Assembly: GCA_037126765.1 (NCBI GenBank)
Contig: JBBCBC010000002.1
Coordinates: 16,647,853-16,711,852 of the forward strand
Source of the DNA: Stenogyne calaminthoides
Lineage: Eukaryota > Streptophyta > Magnoliopsida > Lamiales > Lamiaceae
Reading direction: 5' to 3'
DNA length: 64,000 bases
Shown: positions 9,641-22,016 of the stretch, in pieces
How the letters are laid out: each line of letters opens with the position of its first letter
Position numbering within the stretch: position 1 is the stretch's first letter
The notes under the pieces: generated by a model
The model's database searches: none
What the model saw: the letters and a program-made list of their open reading frames with translations, nothing else
What the model was told of the DNA's origin: nothing
Made by a program: the position numbers and the translations under genes

Positions 9641-12600
9641 TCACTCTTCTTCAAATTCATCCTGAGGCACCTCGAGGTTGAACATCCCATAATATCTCTT
9701 CTTCAATGCATCTCTCTCCTTGATGATATCTGGGTTGATTCCTGTCAGTCCTAGCTGGATGGCATACTGAGTAATTTCCTGAGAGATGGTTGTTTCATTT
9801 ACCAAGCCATTCTCTAATCTAGGAGCAGGATATGTGTATGGACCAGGGGCAACAATTTGAACATTACCTTCATCCGCAAGATTTATCCAACTTTGCAAGT
9901 ACTTTGGATAAACGGTCAACATATAGTCAATGAAGGCTTCATTTGAATCTGAGCTTTCCCCACTCCATTCTCTCAGAACTTCATAGTAAAACCAGAAGGT
10001 TCTTTTTATTTCTTCCCAGGCATCATTGAATTGGATAGGCATCCACTTATAAATGTGCGGCCACTTCTGAGTTTTAGCTGTCCCTCTCCTTTTGCTCAGG
10101 AACTTCTTGAAACCACGTCTGCACTTCTGCTCTTCTTCTTTCTTCTTCCTTATCAAGGGAACTTCTGATACTGAAGCAGCAGTTTTCTTTGCTTGTTCCA
10201 CCTGAAGTGATCTCAAAGCTCTCCTAGTATTGAAGACTTCTTTCCGTGGTTCCTCTTCAGACTCTTCTAACTCCATTATCAGTTTTCTCTGAGTTGGCTT
10301 AGAAGCCTTAGCTCTCTTCCCCTCAGGTTCAACAAATGTCACAGCCTTCCTCTTGATAGGTTGTTCAGCGCCGGCTTGGCTTGTCTCTACCTTTCTTCTA
10401 GCACTCAGTTTTTCAGCAATGACTTCTTGCATTGTTTCCTCAAAAACATGAGTATAGATAGGCTTCTCCACTTGCTTGGATTTGAGCTTCTCAGTGGCTT
10501 CAACTTCCTTTAAGGCTTCAGCAACATTTTTCTTTTCAGCCTCTTTGTCTGCCTTCCTCTTCAAGGTGTGTGCCAATAACTCCTTTAACTTGGCTCCTGG
10601 CCTTTCCCCCTTCTTGGCACCATACCTTGGTAGAAGTTGAGACAGTGCAGTGTCCATGTGATATTGCTCTTTGCTGACACTTCGCACTTCTCCAGCCAAC
10701 TAGTCTTGCTCTTCCTCCAGCCTCATCAAGTGGTTTTTAGCCACAGAGAACTCTTCAGACAATGGTGCAAACTGATTAGAGAAGACATCTTTCAGCATCT
10801 CTGTCATCTTGGTCATGAGCATAGAGCCCATTTCCTCAACAGCATTCTTGATCAGTTGATCATTCTTCTCCACCAGCTTGGCTTCAAGAAATGAAGTCAT
10901 TTCCTGATACATCTGCTTCATCTCTGCACTCAGTTCAGTCTTGACTCCATCTATCTTCCCTTCCATGGCAGTCATCTTTTCATTCAGAGAAGTCTGAAGC
11001 TGCATCAGGTCTGAAGTAGAACTCAGATTTTCCATCTTACGGGGATTTGGTTGTGATGCTTCTTCAATCTGAGCCACTTTCTCCACGATTGGCACAACCT
11101 TGTCCAGGTTTTCCACAATGGGAGTGAGATCAATCTCTGGAGCATTGAGAATTTTTTGCTTGTCCTGAGCTGGTTGCTCTGCCTGAGCCTCAGTCTCTAT
11201 CTAAGCTTGATCCGCTTTTCGAGCTTGATGTCGGCTGAGCCGGTTTCCACGAGCCTCGATCTGCATATCGACATTCTGAGTTAAAGATAGAAACTTCAGT
11301 AGATTTCGCATAATGTTTAGTAGTGCCAAAAGTTACCTGAAGTGTACTAACTTCAGTCTGAGGATGTGTGACATCAGGCTGTCCAGCATCAGTACTTTCC
11401 TTCTCCAATTGAGATTGTTTCTCAACATTCCCTTGTTGGTCCCCATCTTGATCTTTGTCTTTGGAGCTCGGGGCACCAACATCAGCTTCTTCCCTCTCAG
11501 CAAGCTTCTTCCTGACCAGCTCATCAAAATCTGACACTTTCATCCTGAGCTTGGTCTTTACGAACCGGAGAACTTCGATTATCTGCTTTGTCTCCTCATT
11601 CCACCAGTCCTCTCCTCTGAATGAAGCAATATTGAGCATCTCTGGCAGAGTCTGGTTGAGAATGTATTTATTGTCCTCGATCTGAAAAAGAGATCGAAGA
11701 TCGGGGATATGAGCTCATTTCGAGGTGCACATCGATATGAACTATTTCCCCCTTCGCCACTCGGTCTTTTTACCTTCGCCCTTCTTGACTCGGGCTCTCG
11801 GGTTGATGGGAAGATCTTACGGTCTTTGAGGATCAAAGAATGGATCTTTCGGGAGCTCATCAAGATTCGGCGACTCGAGGCTCGACTTGATCGAGGATTG
11901 GCGAGCACATCTTGATAGGAATCTGAGCTTATTCTGAGGTCTGAGGTCCTTTGAAAATTTCTTGAGAGAATTTGTCTGAGCTCAGTGATGTCTCAAGAAC
12001 CTCAGAGAAGACTTGCTCCTCAGTTTTCTCTTCTGCCGTAGATACAACCTGAGCCAATACTTGTCATGGCGATTTCTGAGCTTTCTGGCCCTCAGGTTGC
12101 ACCTCCTCAGGTTCGCTCACCTCCTTCTCAGTGGAAATTAGCATTCTTCTGCGTTTGGGAGCAAGGGTTTTCTTCTTCATTGCTTTTCCCTTCTCCCTTT
12201 TCACCTCCATCAAAGCCTTCCCCCTGGCTTGATGGGCTTCTTCAGCAGCTCCTTCTGTAGCAGCAGTTGATTCCACTTTCTTCTCTTTCTTTCCTTTCAA
12301 AGTCTTTCTTGTAGTTGTTGGATTGAACATGATTTTAGACTTTGGGAAGGGTGAGGAGTTGGCAAAAATGTCTTCTTTTTCACGACACATCTCCAAAATA
12401 AAAGCTATTTTGGTTGCATGAAGAATTTTGCCTTTGATCACCACTGATCCATCCTCCTTCTTGATCTGCTTGGCCTGGTCACTCACCACTCTGATCAAGT
12501 ACCCAACCAATTGAAATCTGTGGTGGGTGAATCTTCTATAGCAGCCATCAATCTAAGCTTTGGCGTGCTTATCTGCTCAAAACTGTCGGATCGACTCATG

Positions 12601-12918
12601 ATGCATTTACTAATAATATCCAGCAATACTCTGTATTTTGGCTTCAAATGCCGTTTATTCAACGTAGCCTCAAACTTAATAGGATGCTCTGTTATCCTAT
12701 CAAGGTATTCCTGTTCCCTACCCAACATATACGTCGTAGGGTCTCCTTCGAGTATTCCGCTTCTGGTTGATTCGCAACCAGGTTTGTGAGCTTCACGACC
12801 CATATCATGTGCAGCGCCTCTTCTTCGTGGGTTGCATTTGATGAAATTTCGAGCGACACCACATACTCGTACCATGGCTTGTTCGAAATTGCGAGTTATC
12901 ATAAACGGAGAAAGTCAT
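9641..12918 (-). pseudogene. aORF of element A (diverged relative of the D1/D2 aORF)
   Basis: The probable start is MTFSVYDNSQ at 12918, about 120 bases after a TATA-like box. The N-terminal part aligns with D1 in LKPKYRVLLDIISKCIM (D1: LRRKYRLLFEILSKVIL). It is followed by lysine-rich stretches, a coiled-coil-like region (near 10700-11000), a second basic region (near 10150-10560), and a C-terminal domain with WINLADEGNVQIVAPGPYTYP, ending QDEFEEE. It is broken into about five frames. One break is a lone TAG at 10700-10702; others cluster in patches with the CAG-to-CG signature (11200-12000 and 12500-12900). The role is unknown; the length is close to that of the D1 version. Confidence 0.75.
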
Positions 12919-13591
12919 TTTGAAGGATTTTTGAGTGTAGGGTTTTGAGAATGACGAAGGATTTCTGGGCAAAAGATAGGATTTTAGTTGTAGAGTGTTT
13001 GAGAACAAAGGCTTTTGAAATGGGGCTTTGAATGAATTGTCAATGAATATATAGAATTGATTCGTGGGAAAAAGTATAGATTAAATAAATCAACGGTTGA
13101 GATTAAACACTGACTAATCGGGTATATGAAAGGACGATTTCATGAATAATACTCCACCAATTTAACCTTATTGGTGATTAATGAACAGTGCAATTAATTA
13201 CTGTTCCTGCAGACCACTGACCTTCTTCGGGTATTTCAAAGATCCCGCCCAAAACATTCCTTTAGGTGTTTTTGTATTTATTGCCAATGATTACTGAGCT
13301 TTAGTTGGACAATAAATGAATTGCATGTCATTACTTCTTTAGACTAATTTCCCTCTATCAGTCTTATTGAGTTTAGACCTTGATAAAATGTTAGTATAAT
13401 ACTGAGTACTGAACGGGGTCAGTATGATACTGAGTACTGAGCCAGATCAGTTTAATACTGAGTACTGATCTTCAGTATATCTGAGTTTCTCGAGACTCAG
13501 ATTTCAGTACTTCCAATTTTATCCTGAGTTTCTCAGTAGAATCCTGAGAAAACTTCATGCATCTGAAAACCTTCAATTTTTCAGATTTACT
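12919..13591 (-). promoter_or_regulatory. Internal promoter and leader of the element A aORF
   Basis: The minus strand carries TCTATATATTC at 13042-13055, followed by a C/A-rich leader (AAACACTCTACAACTAAAA) and the ATG at 12918. This is how a plant gene promoter looks, and it repeats the arrangement in D2. The rest of the interval, up to the pol scrap, is noncoding with TGAGTACTGA-like repeats near 13400-13470. I see no antisense ORF here comparable to those in D1 and D2. Confidence 0.45.
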
Positions 13592-13857
13592 CTATACATC
13601 TGGATCCAACATCCCTAATTCAACTGATAGTTCCTGAAATCTTGATTCAGCCAAAGGTTTAGTCAAGATATCAGCTCTCTGCTTATCAGTATGAATCTTC
13701 TCCATCTTGATGTCCTTCTTCTCTGATGAAGATTCCTTCCTAAGTTAGTTTCACTTGAAGTCCAAGAAGGAAATTCATCTTCCAACAATGACATCTCAAA
13801 CTCTCCTTTCATCAGGGCTATGATGTCTTCATTCAGCTCAGTTCCCATGTCTTTCAC
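13592..13857 (-). pseudogene. Pol scrap of element A: piece of RT joined to the end of RNase H
   Basis: On the minus strand a fragment resembling the RT block around MKGEFEMSLL is followed closely by the extreme C-terminus of RNase H in another frame (KMEKIHTDKQRADILTKPLAE, ending near LGMLDPDV and a stop at 13592). Everything between gag and this point, meaning protease, integrase and the RT core, has been lost. This makes element A non-autonomous. Confidence 0.75.
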
Positions 13858-13869
13858 CTGAAAAACAGA

Positions 13870-16270
13870 TCAGTTATGTGGTACCCATTTGGTGTAGGGT
13901 CCTACCAGGTTAGCTGTACCTTTTGGAATCCAAATCTGCCTAACAACTCTAATCACTTTAGAGTGGCTGATTTGTCTTCCATAAACATCTACATACACAT
14001 TCACCACTCTAGGTGCCTTAACAGTATCCTGTGTATGAGTGCCAGCCTTAGCATGAACATGAGCCTTAGAATTTTTCTTGGGTACAAGCCTTTTGTTCCA
14101 TTGCTTTGGCTTTTGTGCAGTTGGTCTGTGTCTCTGTTGACTTGGGTTCAGGAAACCTTTACCCTTAGGCAAGTGGGGTTTAGGTTGCCTGTACTGAAAT
14201 TGGGGTCTTTCAGTAAACTGAGGACTTGGTCTTTTCAGTTGAGAATGTCTCTGCTGAGTGTTTCTCTTCTGAAAATTCCTCTGTTGGTTCAGTGCAGATC
14301 TTTTTAGGTTTGCATTCTTAGCCTGAGGCTTTGAAGTACTAGCCTGAAAATTTCCTACTGAGTGGTCAGGTTTTCTAGCCATTTCCCGAGGTTTGGGCTT
14401 TCTTACCTGAACATTCAGTTTTTCTGGAACCATAGGTCCTTTTCCCTTGTCTAAAACTTTGGGCAATTCTTTAGTTCGAAGAATTGGTGCCACTTGTTTA
14501 ACAAAGATAGTCTTTGTGCTACTAGAAGCAGCATTCAGATGACCTTGTGAGGTTCCCCCTGAAATGTATCCCAATCCAGATTTTATAGTGGCAGGTCTCT
14601 GATAACTCTGAATTTCATCTATTACTTTAGATGCAGAATTCAATAGAGCTAGCTTTCTCTGCGCACTATCCTCACACTTTTGTAGAGTTTCATGCTTCTC
14701 GGAGAGGTCATTGAACTTAGTTCTGATCAGCTGAATCTCCTCAGTGGATTTCTCTAGTTTTCCATTTAGGGTCTCTATCAACTTCTCTTTCTATGAGAGT
14801 TGTACTTTCAGAACATCTAGTTCATCAGTAGTTCCCATCAATTGAGAAGTGATCTCAGCATTACTAGAGTCTTTCCACTTAAGATTTTCAGCAATCAGTT
14901 CTTTGTTCTGCTCTTGAGTTTCATTCAGCAGTTCATATAACACAGCATAGTCCTTCATCAGACTCTCAAAAGAATCCATCAGGTCAAATTGACTGTTTAC
15001 AGTGGAACATGATAACTCATGTGCTTGTGTAGGAGCAACAACAGAGATAGAAGAATTTACCTCCTCCACAGCCATTAGACAGATGTCATCACTGTCACTA
15101 TCTGAGAACATTTCATCTGAAGAGCTGGAACCTTCTTTAGAGTGTTCTTCCTCTGCAACCATGGCATTCTTGCTGGAGAACTTCTTGTCTCTCTTTGCTT
15201 GCCTTTCTTTTCTCTCCTTAGCACTTAGGTCTGGACAGTCATACTGAAAATGACCTTTCTTTTGGCAGTTATAGCATCTGTTGGCATCATCATCCCGATC
15301 ACTTTCCTCCTTTGTCTTGGAGTCCTTCTTTTTGGATGAAGATCCTTCAGCTTTCAGGTTTTTTCTCTTCTCAGTGGATCTGTCCTCAGCTTTAGAATCT
15401 CTCTGGTACCTGTGATTCCTGTAATATTTTTTATATTTTTCATATCTACTATTAAGCCTTTCAAACCTCCTTGCCATCAGTACTAACTTGTCCTCTAGCT
15501 CATCCTGATTTTTAGCAAGTGAGTTCTCAGACTCTCTAGTTTTACAGGATTTTTCCTTGGCTTTGAAAGCCACATTTTTACTAGATGAAGAATCATCTTT
15601 GCTATCAGCTTTCTTTGATTTTTTATCAATAACAAACTCATAAGCTTTCAGCTCAGAGAAGACTTGTTGGTACGGCATTGAATCAATGTTCTTGGTGTTT
15701 TCAATCACCACTGCATGAATATCCCATTTCTTAGATAGTCCTCTAAGAATTTTCAATGCTACTTCTCTTTGTGGATATCTTTCCAAGAGCATTCAGATCA
15801 TTCATTATACTAGTGAATCTGACTTCCAGTTTGTCAATAGATTCACCATCTTCCATTTCAAAACTGTCAAACTTTCCAATGGCAACTGAAAGTTTGTTCT
15901 CTTTAATGTGATATGTGCCCTGGCACATCACAGCTAGTGTATCCCATATTTCTTTGGCAGTATTACAATGAGAAATCATCCCCATCACACCATCATCAAT
16001 AGTGTTATATAGTGTATCTTTGGCAATATAGTCTAGATTGACTAACTTCCTCTCCTCAGGAGTAAGTTGATCATCAGACTTTGGAAATTCAGTCCTGGGA
16101 TCATTTCTCTCATTTTCAGTTACTCTGGGATTCACAACAGTGAATTGGAATGGTCCTTCAGAGACCACTCTCCACATTCGTTCATGCTTAGAATACAGGT
16201 GAGCCTGCATTCTCAATCTCCACAAATCATAGCTCTCAACTGAGAACATTGGAAGTTTCTTAGAAGGCAT
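13870..16270 (-). pseudogene. Gag of element A
   Basis: Gag begins MPSKKLPMFSVESYDLW and carries the copia-type gag (UBN2) domain over roughly residues 10-170 (RMQAHLYSKHERMW, NLDYIAKDTLY, KEIWDTLAVMCQG). A CCHC knuckle CYNCQKKGHFQYDC follows near 15235-15276, then acidic serine runs and a long coiled-coil-like tail. The C-terminus has the basic block before the protease of related elements (IRVVRQIWIPKG), then stops. There is a frameshift near 15790 and a TAG at 14791-14793, so it is not intact. It is close to the A2 gag at 56107-58244. Confidence 0.88.
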
Positions 16271-16380
16271 TATGTCTGAGCCTTTTTAAGATTTCAGCAA
16301 ATAGATCTGTTCAGTAGACCACAAGAATCTTTTAGCAAATAAGACTCTGGCAACCAAAGCAAATGGTCAAGCGAACCACT

Positions 16381-16587
16381 GCTCTGATACCACTTGTTGG
16401 TATCAGATCAGAGACAGGTTTAAAAAATGGATCAGTTCAGGTGATCACTTTTGAAATTAGTGATCTGTTGAACTCCCGCTTTGATACCACTTGTTGGTAT
16501 AAGATCAGAGACAGGTTTTAAAATAGATCAGTTCAGGTGGTCACTCTGAAATTAGCGAACCTTTTGAACTCTTGCTCAGATACCACT
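16381..16587 (-). repeat. Element A leader with three tandem copies of the primer-site region
   Basis: The unit starting at 16381 is repeated at 16478 and begins again at 16574, a period of 96-97 bp. Each copy contains a form of the initiator-Met primer site (minus strand AGTGGTATCAGAGC or a variant). The outermost, beside the LTR at 16588, is altered to AGTGGTATCTGAGC. In the two inner copies the site is preceded by GATACCAACA, which imitates an LTR end and makes a small inverted repeat. Confidence 0.7.
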
Positions 16588-18563
16588 TGTTGGACCCGAT
16601 GCAAACGAGTCTTACACGTGTATGGGGGGGAATACACGTGTTCAGTGATTTTAAAACTTTTCTTCACTGAGGTCAGATGGGTCAGGTTGTCCTGATGATT
16701 TGGCCCTGAGAAGCACAGATCGCCCTGAGTCAAAGTCTACCTGAGACAGTGATCCAGAGCTGCTTTCAGAAGCCTCAGATAATCCTAACTGAGCCTGAGT
16801 TTTCAGAGATCCTGAGCTGCTTGGATAGCTACTCAGATGTGCGGAATGGTCGGCCCTAAGTTTATACTCGTTTTTAAGCTTTGCTGAAAACCTTCCTTTT
16901 AATGAAACATTGATTAAGGCTGTGATCAGTTAGATGCAAGTTCAGTGGATTGGTTCCAACTGAATATCAGTGAAAATATGCTTTCAGTTAAAGATATGCA
17001 ATAGATAATCAATGCAGTACAGAAAGCAAATAACACAACAAGTTATAATGGTTCAGAGACTCAAGCTCCTACGTCCACTCTCTCTGACCTTCAGAAAAAT
17101 TCCTTAACCACTTCCTAAGGTTTTCTGACTACCTAAATGTAGTTTACTAACCTTTCTATTTTGAGCTTTCTGACTACCTCTGTAGTTTACTTACTCAAAA
17201 CACACACAAGCTCTCTGACTATCCAAGATAGTTTACTCACTTCTTCTCTAGAGTTTTCTGACGACCTCAGTAGCTTACTAACTCTTTACAACTCCAACTC
17301 ACCAACAATCACACTCAAACTACCTTACAAAGGGTTTGGGGTTTCTTGGTTGGTTTCCAACTAGGATGAGATATCCTTTACAACTAAGAACAATGCAAAG
17401 GCTAGGATATCTCTACTAAGCTTTGGATATATCTTATCAAAACTAGGCTTAGTGAATGAGCTCTCTTCAATGTAAAGTACTTGGGAAATTCTTGGGTTTT
17501 CGAGTGCTTCAACTTGCAATAATAAGTTTGAGCTCTTGAGTTGCTTACAAATTTCCCGTAACCTTCAATGTAGAGGGTCACAAGTATTTATAGGCAAACA
17601 CCAAGGTCACTCTTGAAAAACTATCCGTTGGAAGAGATAGCTTCATGAGTTTCCTCTTATGGTGTGTGATGAACGGCTATTTTTAGGGTTTGAATACTCC
17701 CTAGCATGCTTTAGGCAATATGCCTTTATGCAACCAGTCACCACTTTTTGCAGTCTGGAACATAGTACTACTGACATACTTCAATGACCTGTCGCTTCGA
17801 TTGTCGATAAAAATCTGATGTTGTCTTCTTCGATTGGCTCTTGTCTTGATAAATGTAGATAAACATAACGGCTTTTTTTTGGTCAATATCTACGGTGATA
17901 TAACCTTAACAACACTTAGTTTTAGTTCCTTTTTATGCGGATGAGAATGTCTTGGGCAATATCTATTTTTACGTGTATTGGCGTTTTTTCGATATTGTAT
18001 CCTTGGATAGATATTATTGATTGCCTCGGAACATTAGGGTTATCTTGAGCATTGATGGAATTCTTGAGTCTTGATTAACTCTTGTGTCTTGATATCTTCT
18101 TTGTCTTGATATCTTGGTCTTGAGTCTTGAGTCTTGAGTCTTGATGTCTTACGAGTCTTGGAGATATCTTGATTGATATATTGAGTCTTCATCTTGAGTC
18201 TTGATTTCTCGATTTCATCTTGAGTCTTGATTTCTCGATCTCATCTTTGAGTCTTGATTTCTCGATTTCATCTTGAGTCTTGATTTCTCGATTTCATCTT
18301 GAATCTTGATTTCTCGATCTCATATCGAAGTCTTGATTTCTCGATCTCATCTTGAAACTTCAAAAACTTAAGAAACTTACTGAGTCTTCAGAATCTTTAG
18401 AATCTAACCTGATCTATATCTGCTGACTATACATGGTGCAGATAACATCCTGAACACTCTAAAACTGAATCCTGACTCATCTATCAAGATTAACCTGAAC
18501 ATGTCATACTCAGGGGTTTTGGGATCTAATCAAAATCTTCTTTATTAAATTCATCTCCCAACA
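16588..18563 (-). repeat. 5' LTR of element A (1976 bp)
   Basis: Minus strand TGTTGGGAG...GGGTCCAACA, followed by the primer site. A TATA box (minus strand CCTATAAATACTTG) lies near 17584-17597. The 26-bp minisatellite equivalent is at about 18100-18360 with fewer units than in the 3' LTR. Most differences from the 3' LTR are at CAG/CTG positions or in this minisatellite. Confidence 0.9.
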
Positions 18564-18568
18564 GGGAC

Positions 18569-20062
18569 TGGAATGCCTTCTGAAGGTCTTCATGACGAGG
18601 ACAGTGATGTTGAAGTTCTGGAATCAGGAGGGTTTCTGCAGATTGAGTTACCTGGTAAGGAGACTGCTGTGAGTTTTGAACACACAGTCAGTACAGATCG
18701 TGAGCTGACAATAATGGAGGTGCCTGATCAGATGGAGGTTGGTGATGCTGTAGAAGAAAATCTTGATGAGGTTCAATCCGAACCATCTGACTCGGCACAC
18801 CTGAGCTCACTATTTAGGAGTCATGAATCCACTCACTTTCCCAGATCACCTACCCCACCATCACCTCAACATAATACACCCTTACCATCAACCAGATCTT
18901 ACTCAACCAGAAACAACCCAAACCCAGATAACTGATCCAACCCCAGTTGAGACAATACACCCTGATCAACCCCCATCTCAATTGGAAATTCCACTTATCC
19001 CACAGCGTACAGAAAACCCATCTGCACCTCAACCCACGGAACAAACAAATATTCCTACACCTCCTCCACCTCAATCAGACATAGCCATTGGACCACAAAT
19101 ATACCCATCTAAGCCAACTCCCTCATCTGCACCTGGTACTGAAGCAGTTGAAGAACCTGTTGAGACTACGCCTAGAGATGATCTCTATGTCTCAATGTCT
19201 CACAACCCCTTCAACACCAAAACATTACTTGGATCTCCAGATGAAGAGAGCCCGATCTTTATACATTTAAAGCGGCGGGTAAAGGAGTATCTGCTTGAAC
19301 TGTGCCCAGATTTGGTTAATCATCCTGGTCTTCAGCACAAGATTGAAGAGATTGTGTTCTGGAGAGATGTGAGGTTGAAAAGCATCGAGGAGTTTCTGAT
19401 ACTCATGGAATCTCTAGATTCTGACTACTTTGTGGATCTGGAGATGAGATGCTTGGAGAATGCTGGGGTTGAGAGCGCAGCTGAATTGGCTTCTGATGAT
19501 GATATCAGATGGCTAATTCACGACAAATTTGGGATTGCTAGGGAAATTGAAGAATCAGAAGAACCTCAAGCTGATGAATACTATGAGGAAGCTACCGATG
19601 AACCAGGTATGGGTGCTGCAGATGAGACCCAGCTTGACAAGTCATCAACATCTGGTCAGACTGTTGTGCTGAGTGTTGATACCCTAGATCTTATGACTTC
19701 AAAAATACAAGATGGGGTAAAAGCTTCCATTGATGCACACTTTACTACTCTCACGGAAAATTTGATGCAGCGATTTGACGAAGAACAGAGGAACCTGGTT
19801 GACAGAGAGAGGAAGCTAACTGTTGACAAGATCACACACATGCATGATTCTATCCTCGGCTCTATAATGAAAAAGGTTGATCATCTAGCTGTGAAACTAA
19901 AGATCTAGACTGCTATGCTTGGAGAGACGCAGGTTCTCTTAGAAAGTGTCTGGGGATCTTTAGAGAGGACTGACTCCTGCATGGATCTTGGCTGGAAAAG
20001 ATTTAAACGTTCTGTTGATCAGACTAGGAAGGCCATTGAATCTGGATTAAACAGGCTCCTGG
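18569..20062 (+). pseudogene. D1 aORF, part 2 (proline-rich hinge and conserved middle domain)
   Basis: The frame continues from part 1 across the element A insertion (LTKGT then GMPSEG). It contains an acidic stretch, then a proline/threonine-rich hinge (about 18820-19140), then a well-conserved block: SHNPFNTKTLLGS, HKIEEIVFWRDVRLKSIEEF and DDDIRWLIHDKF. All are also present in D2 at 38774-39223. A coiled-coil-like segment follows (FDEEQRNLVDRERKLT). There is a frameshift near 18840-18900, compensated later, and a TAG at 19906-19908 where D2 has CAG (D2 KLKVQTDM, here KLKI-stop-TAM). The frame runs into the solo C LTR at 20063. Confidence 0.7.
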
Positions 20063-22011
20063 TGTTGGGATTATACTAGAAAGTATGCTTTTTACTTTGT
20101 ATAATCAAAACGGAATTTCGAACTTATTTACTGAAATAAATTGTTTATCACTGATGCTTTAAATATTATCGAATGTTACATATATTTACTGCATAACAGT
20201 TCAATTATTCATACGTGTTACATTGTAGTTAATTTAGTGATACCAGATCACAGAAGATTAAATTAACAGTCCCTTGTAACTAAAAGTACGCCATTCACGA
20301 CCTAGATGGAAATGAACAACCCATCGTGAAAGGTTGAAGTGTAAGGCTCAGATTGGCTTGTCTTGACCAAGATATTGCACTAGTACATGACTGATGCACT
20401 GAATAGGACCTACAGGAGGATAAATTCTTCAGAACTGAACAAGGAAGAATTAGACCTCAGTGGTTCGTTATTTCTTAATCTTCGTTCCTTAAATAGGATC
20501 ACGTGGGATTGGTAACTATTGCTTTGACTTATCATGGGTAGCGAATCAACGAGATTCAATACTTTTTATCTTGGGCAATATTATTAGTCACATGTGATTG
20601 CTAAGATTTAATACGAAGAATCGTGTGCAAGTACGCTTGTTCGATTTGCCCACTTGGGAGGTTCATAAGCTTTATCATGCCAAATCTTGCAAGTTGAATT
20701 AGTTTCCGGTATGAATAATAATGATGAACCGTTCCTTGACCAAGAACAAAAGATATTAATTAATGGAAAGCTATTTCAGTGGCTTGAATTAATTAATGGG
20801 CTAGATAATCTTAAACACGGGAAATAATAACCGGGAGCCATATTGACTATAATATGGGTTAAGATGGATAGTGCAATATTAATTATGTAGTGAGATTAAT
20901 TAATATTTATGGGCTTAAATAATATTGTGGCTCAATATTAGATATTCAAGGTCCATTAGAAGGTCCAATCTTAATTCTCCTAAAGGCCCCATAAGTAGCC
21001 CAACATATAGTCCAATAACTGAAAATGTGATTAAAATAAAATAAATATTGTTGCTTATTTTTCCAAGTATTATTTCGAAAATTATGGATAAGAGGGGAGA
21101 AAGATTTTCTTTGAATTTTGTTATGGAATGAAGATATGTATTCTTGGAATACAAGATTATCTCATTAAATTCAAGAAATCTCCCACTTGGTTATTCATAA
21201 TAGGATTTTCGAAATTTTGGAAATATAGTGGGCAAGAAAGATTTTCTTGATTTTCTTGAAAATATATTATGGAAGATATGTATTTCTTGAAACACAAGAA
21301 TATCTCATAAATTCAAGAAGATCCAAATCTTGGAATCTTGACACCCTATATTTCGAAAATATCCATAGCAAATAAGAGAGAGGGATTTTGTGGAATATTT
21401 TAATTATGGAGAAAAGAATATATGAGATATATTCAAGATTTCTTGGAGATCAAGAAAAGATTTTTTCCTCCATATTTCACATGTAATTTTCGTCCCCCTC
21501 TCCTCTATAAATAGGGGATGAATGTTTCATTCCCAGTAACACACGAAAATTAGTTTTTCGGAAAAATATCAGCGTCGATAAAATATCAAATATTTTGTAA
21601 CGTCGACAAATTGTATTTTTTCTAAAAACGTCAATTGTGAGTAGTGTACAATTCCATGTGCTGGAAAAATTAGTAAATCCACAAAGGTGGTGCAACATAA
21701 TTTATTTTCCTCTTTTTAAATTGTTCACAAGAATCCTTCCACCGGATAGTCGAACGAGGGCTAAGGGAATACTTGGGAAGTTCTTTTGGTTAGTCTAATC
21801 TGCCAGATCACTGTCATCCCAAGAGGTACGTTCACGTAAACTCGTAGAATTCCGCATGCGTAGGTTTTACGTGAATTATTATATGCATGATATGTTGTTG
21901 GATTATTATTTGAATTAATATAGGATTAATTCATGCTAGTAATAATTATAAGAATTAAATTTATATTTAAATATTCACCCCGAATAGATATGTGCAACTT
22001 ATTCCCCAACA
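20063..22011 (+). mobile_element. Solo LTR of family C in the D1 aORF (1949 bp)
   Basis: TGTTGGGATTATACT...CCCCAACA, bounded by the exact duplication cctgg (20058-20062 and 22012-22016). There is no internal region, so this is a solo LTR produced by recombination between the two LTRs of a former element. A TATA box (CTATAAATAG) is at 21505-21514. It has the same length as the solo copy at 36820-38768 and is visibly very similar to it. Confidence 0.93.
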
Positions 22012-22016
22012 CCTGG

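Larger units (their letters stand above)
7268..18563 (-). mobile_element. Element A: complete non-autonomous Ty1/copia element, 11.3 kb
   Basis: Two LTRs in the same orientation (7268-9295 and 16588-18563) flank gag, a pol scrap and an aORF, all on the minus strand. The element is bounded by the exact duplication gggac (7263-7267 and 18564-18568). It interrupts the D1 aORF, which rejoins in frame when the element and one duplication are removed. Protease, integrase and nearly all of RT are missing, so it needs enzymes from a relative. It shares its gag family with A2 and its aORF class with D1 and D2. Confidence 0.93.

Noticed and set aside
15002..15247. 81-codon plus-strand frame, and similar plus-strand frames over 12511-12789 and 10637-10894
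   Set aside because: They are antisense shadows of the element A gag and aORF with no independent support.
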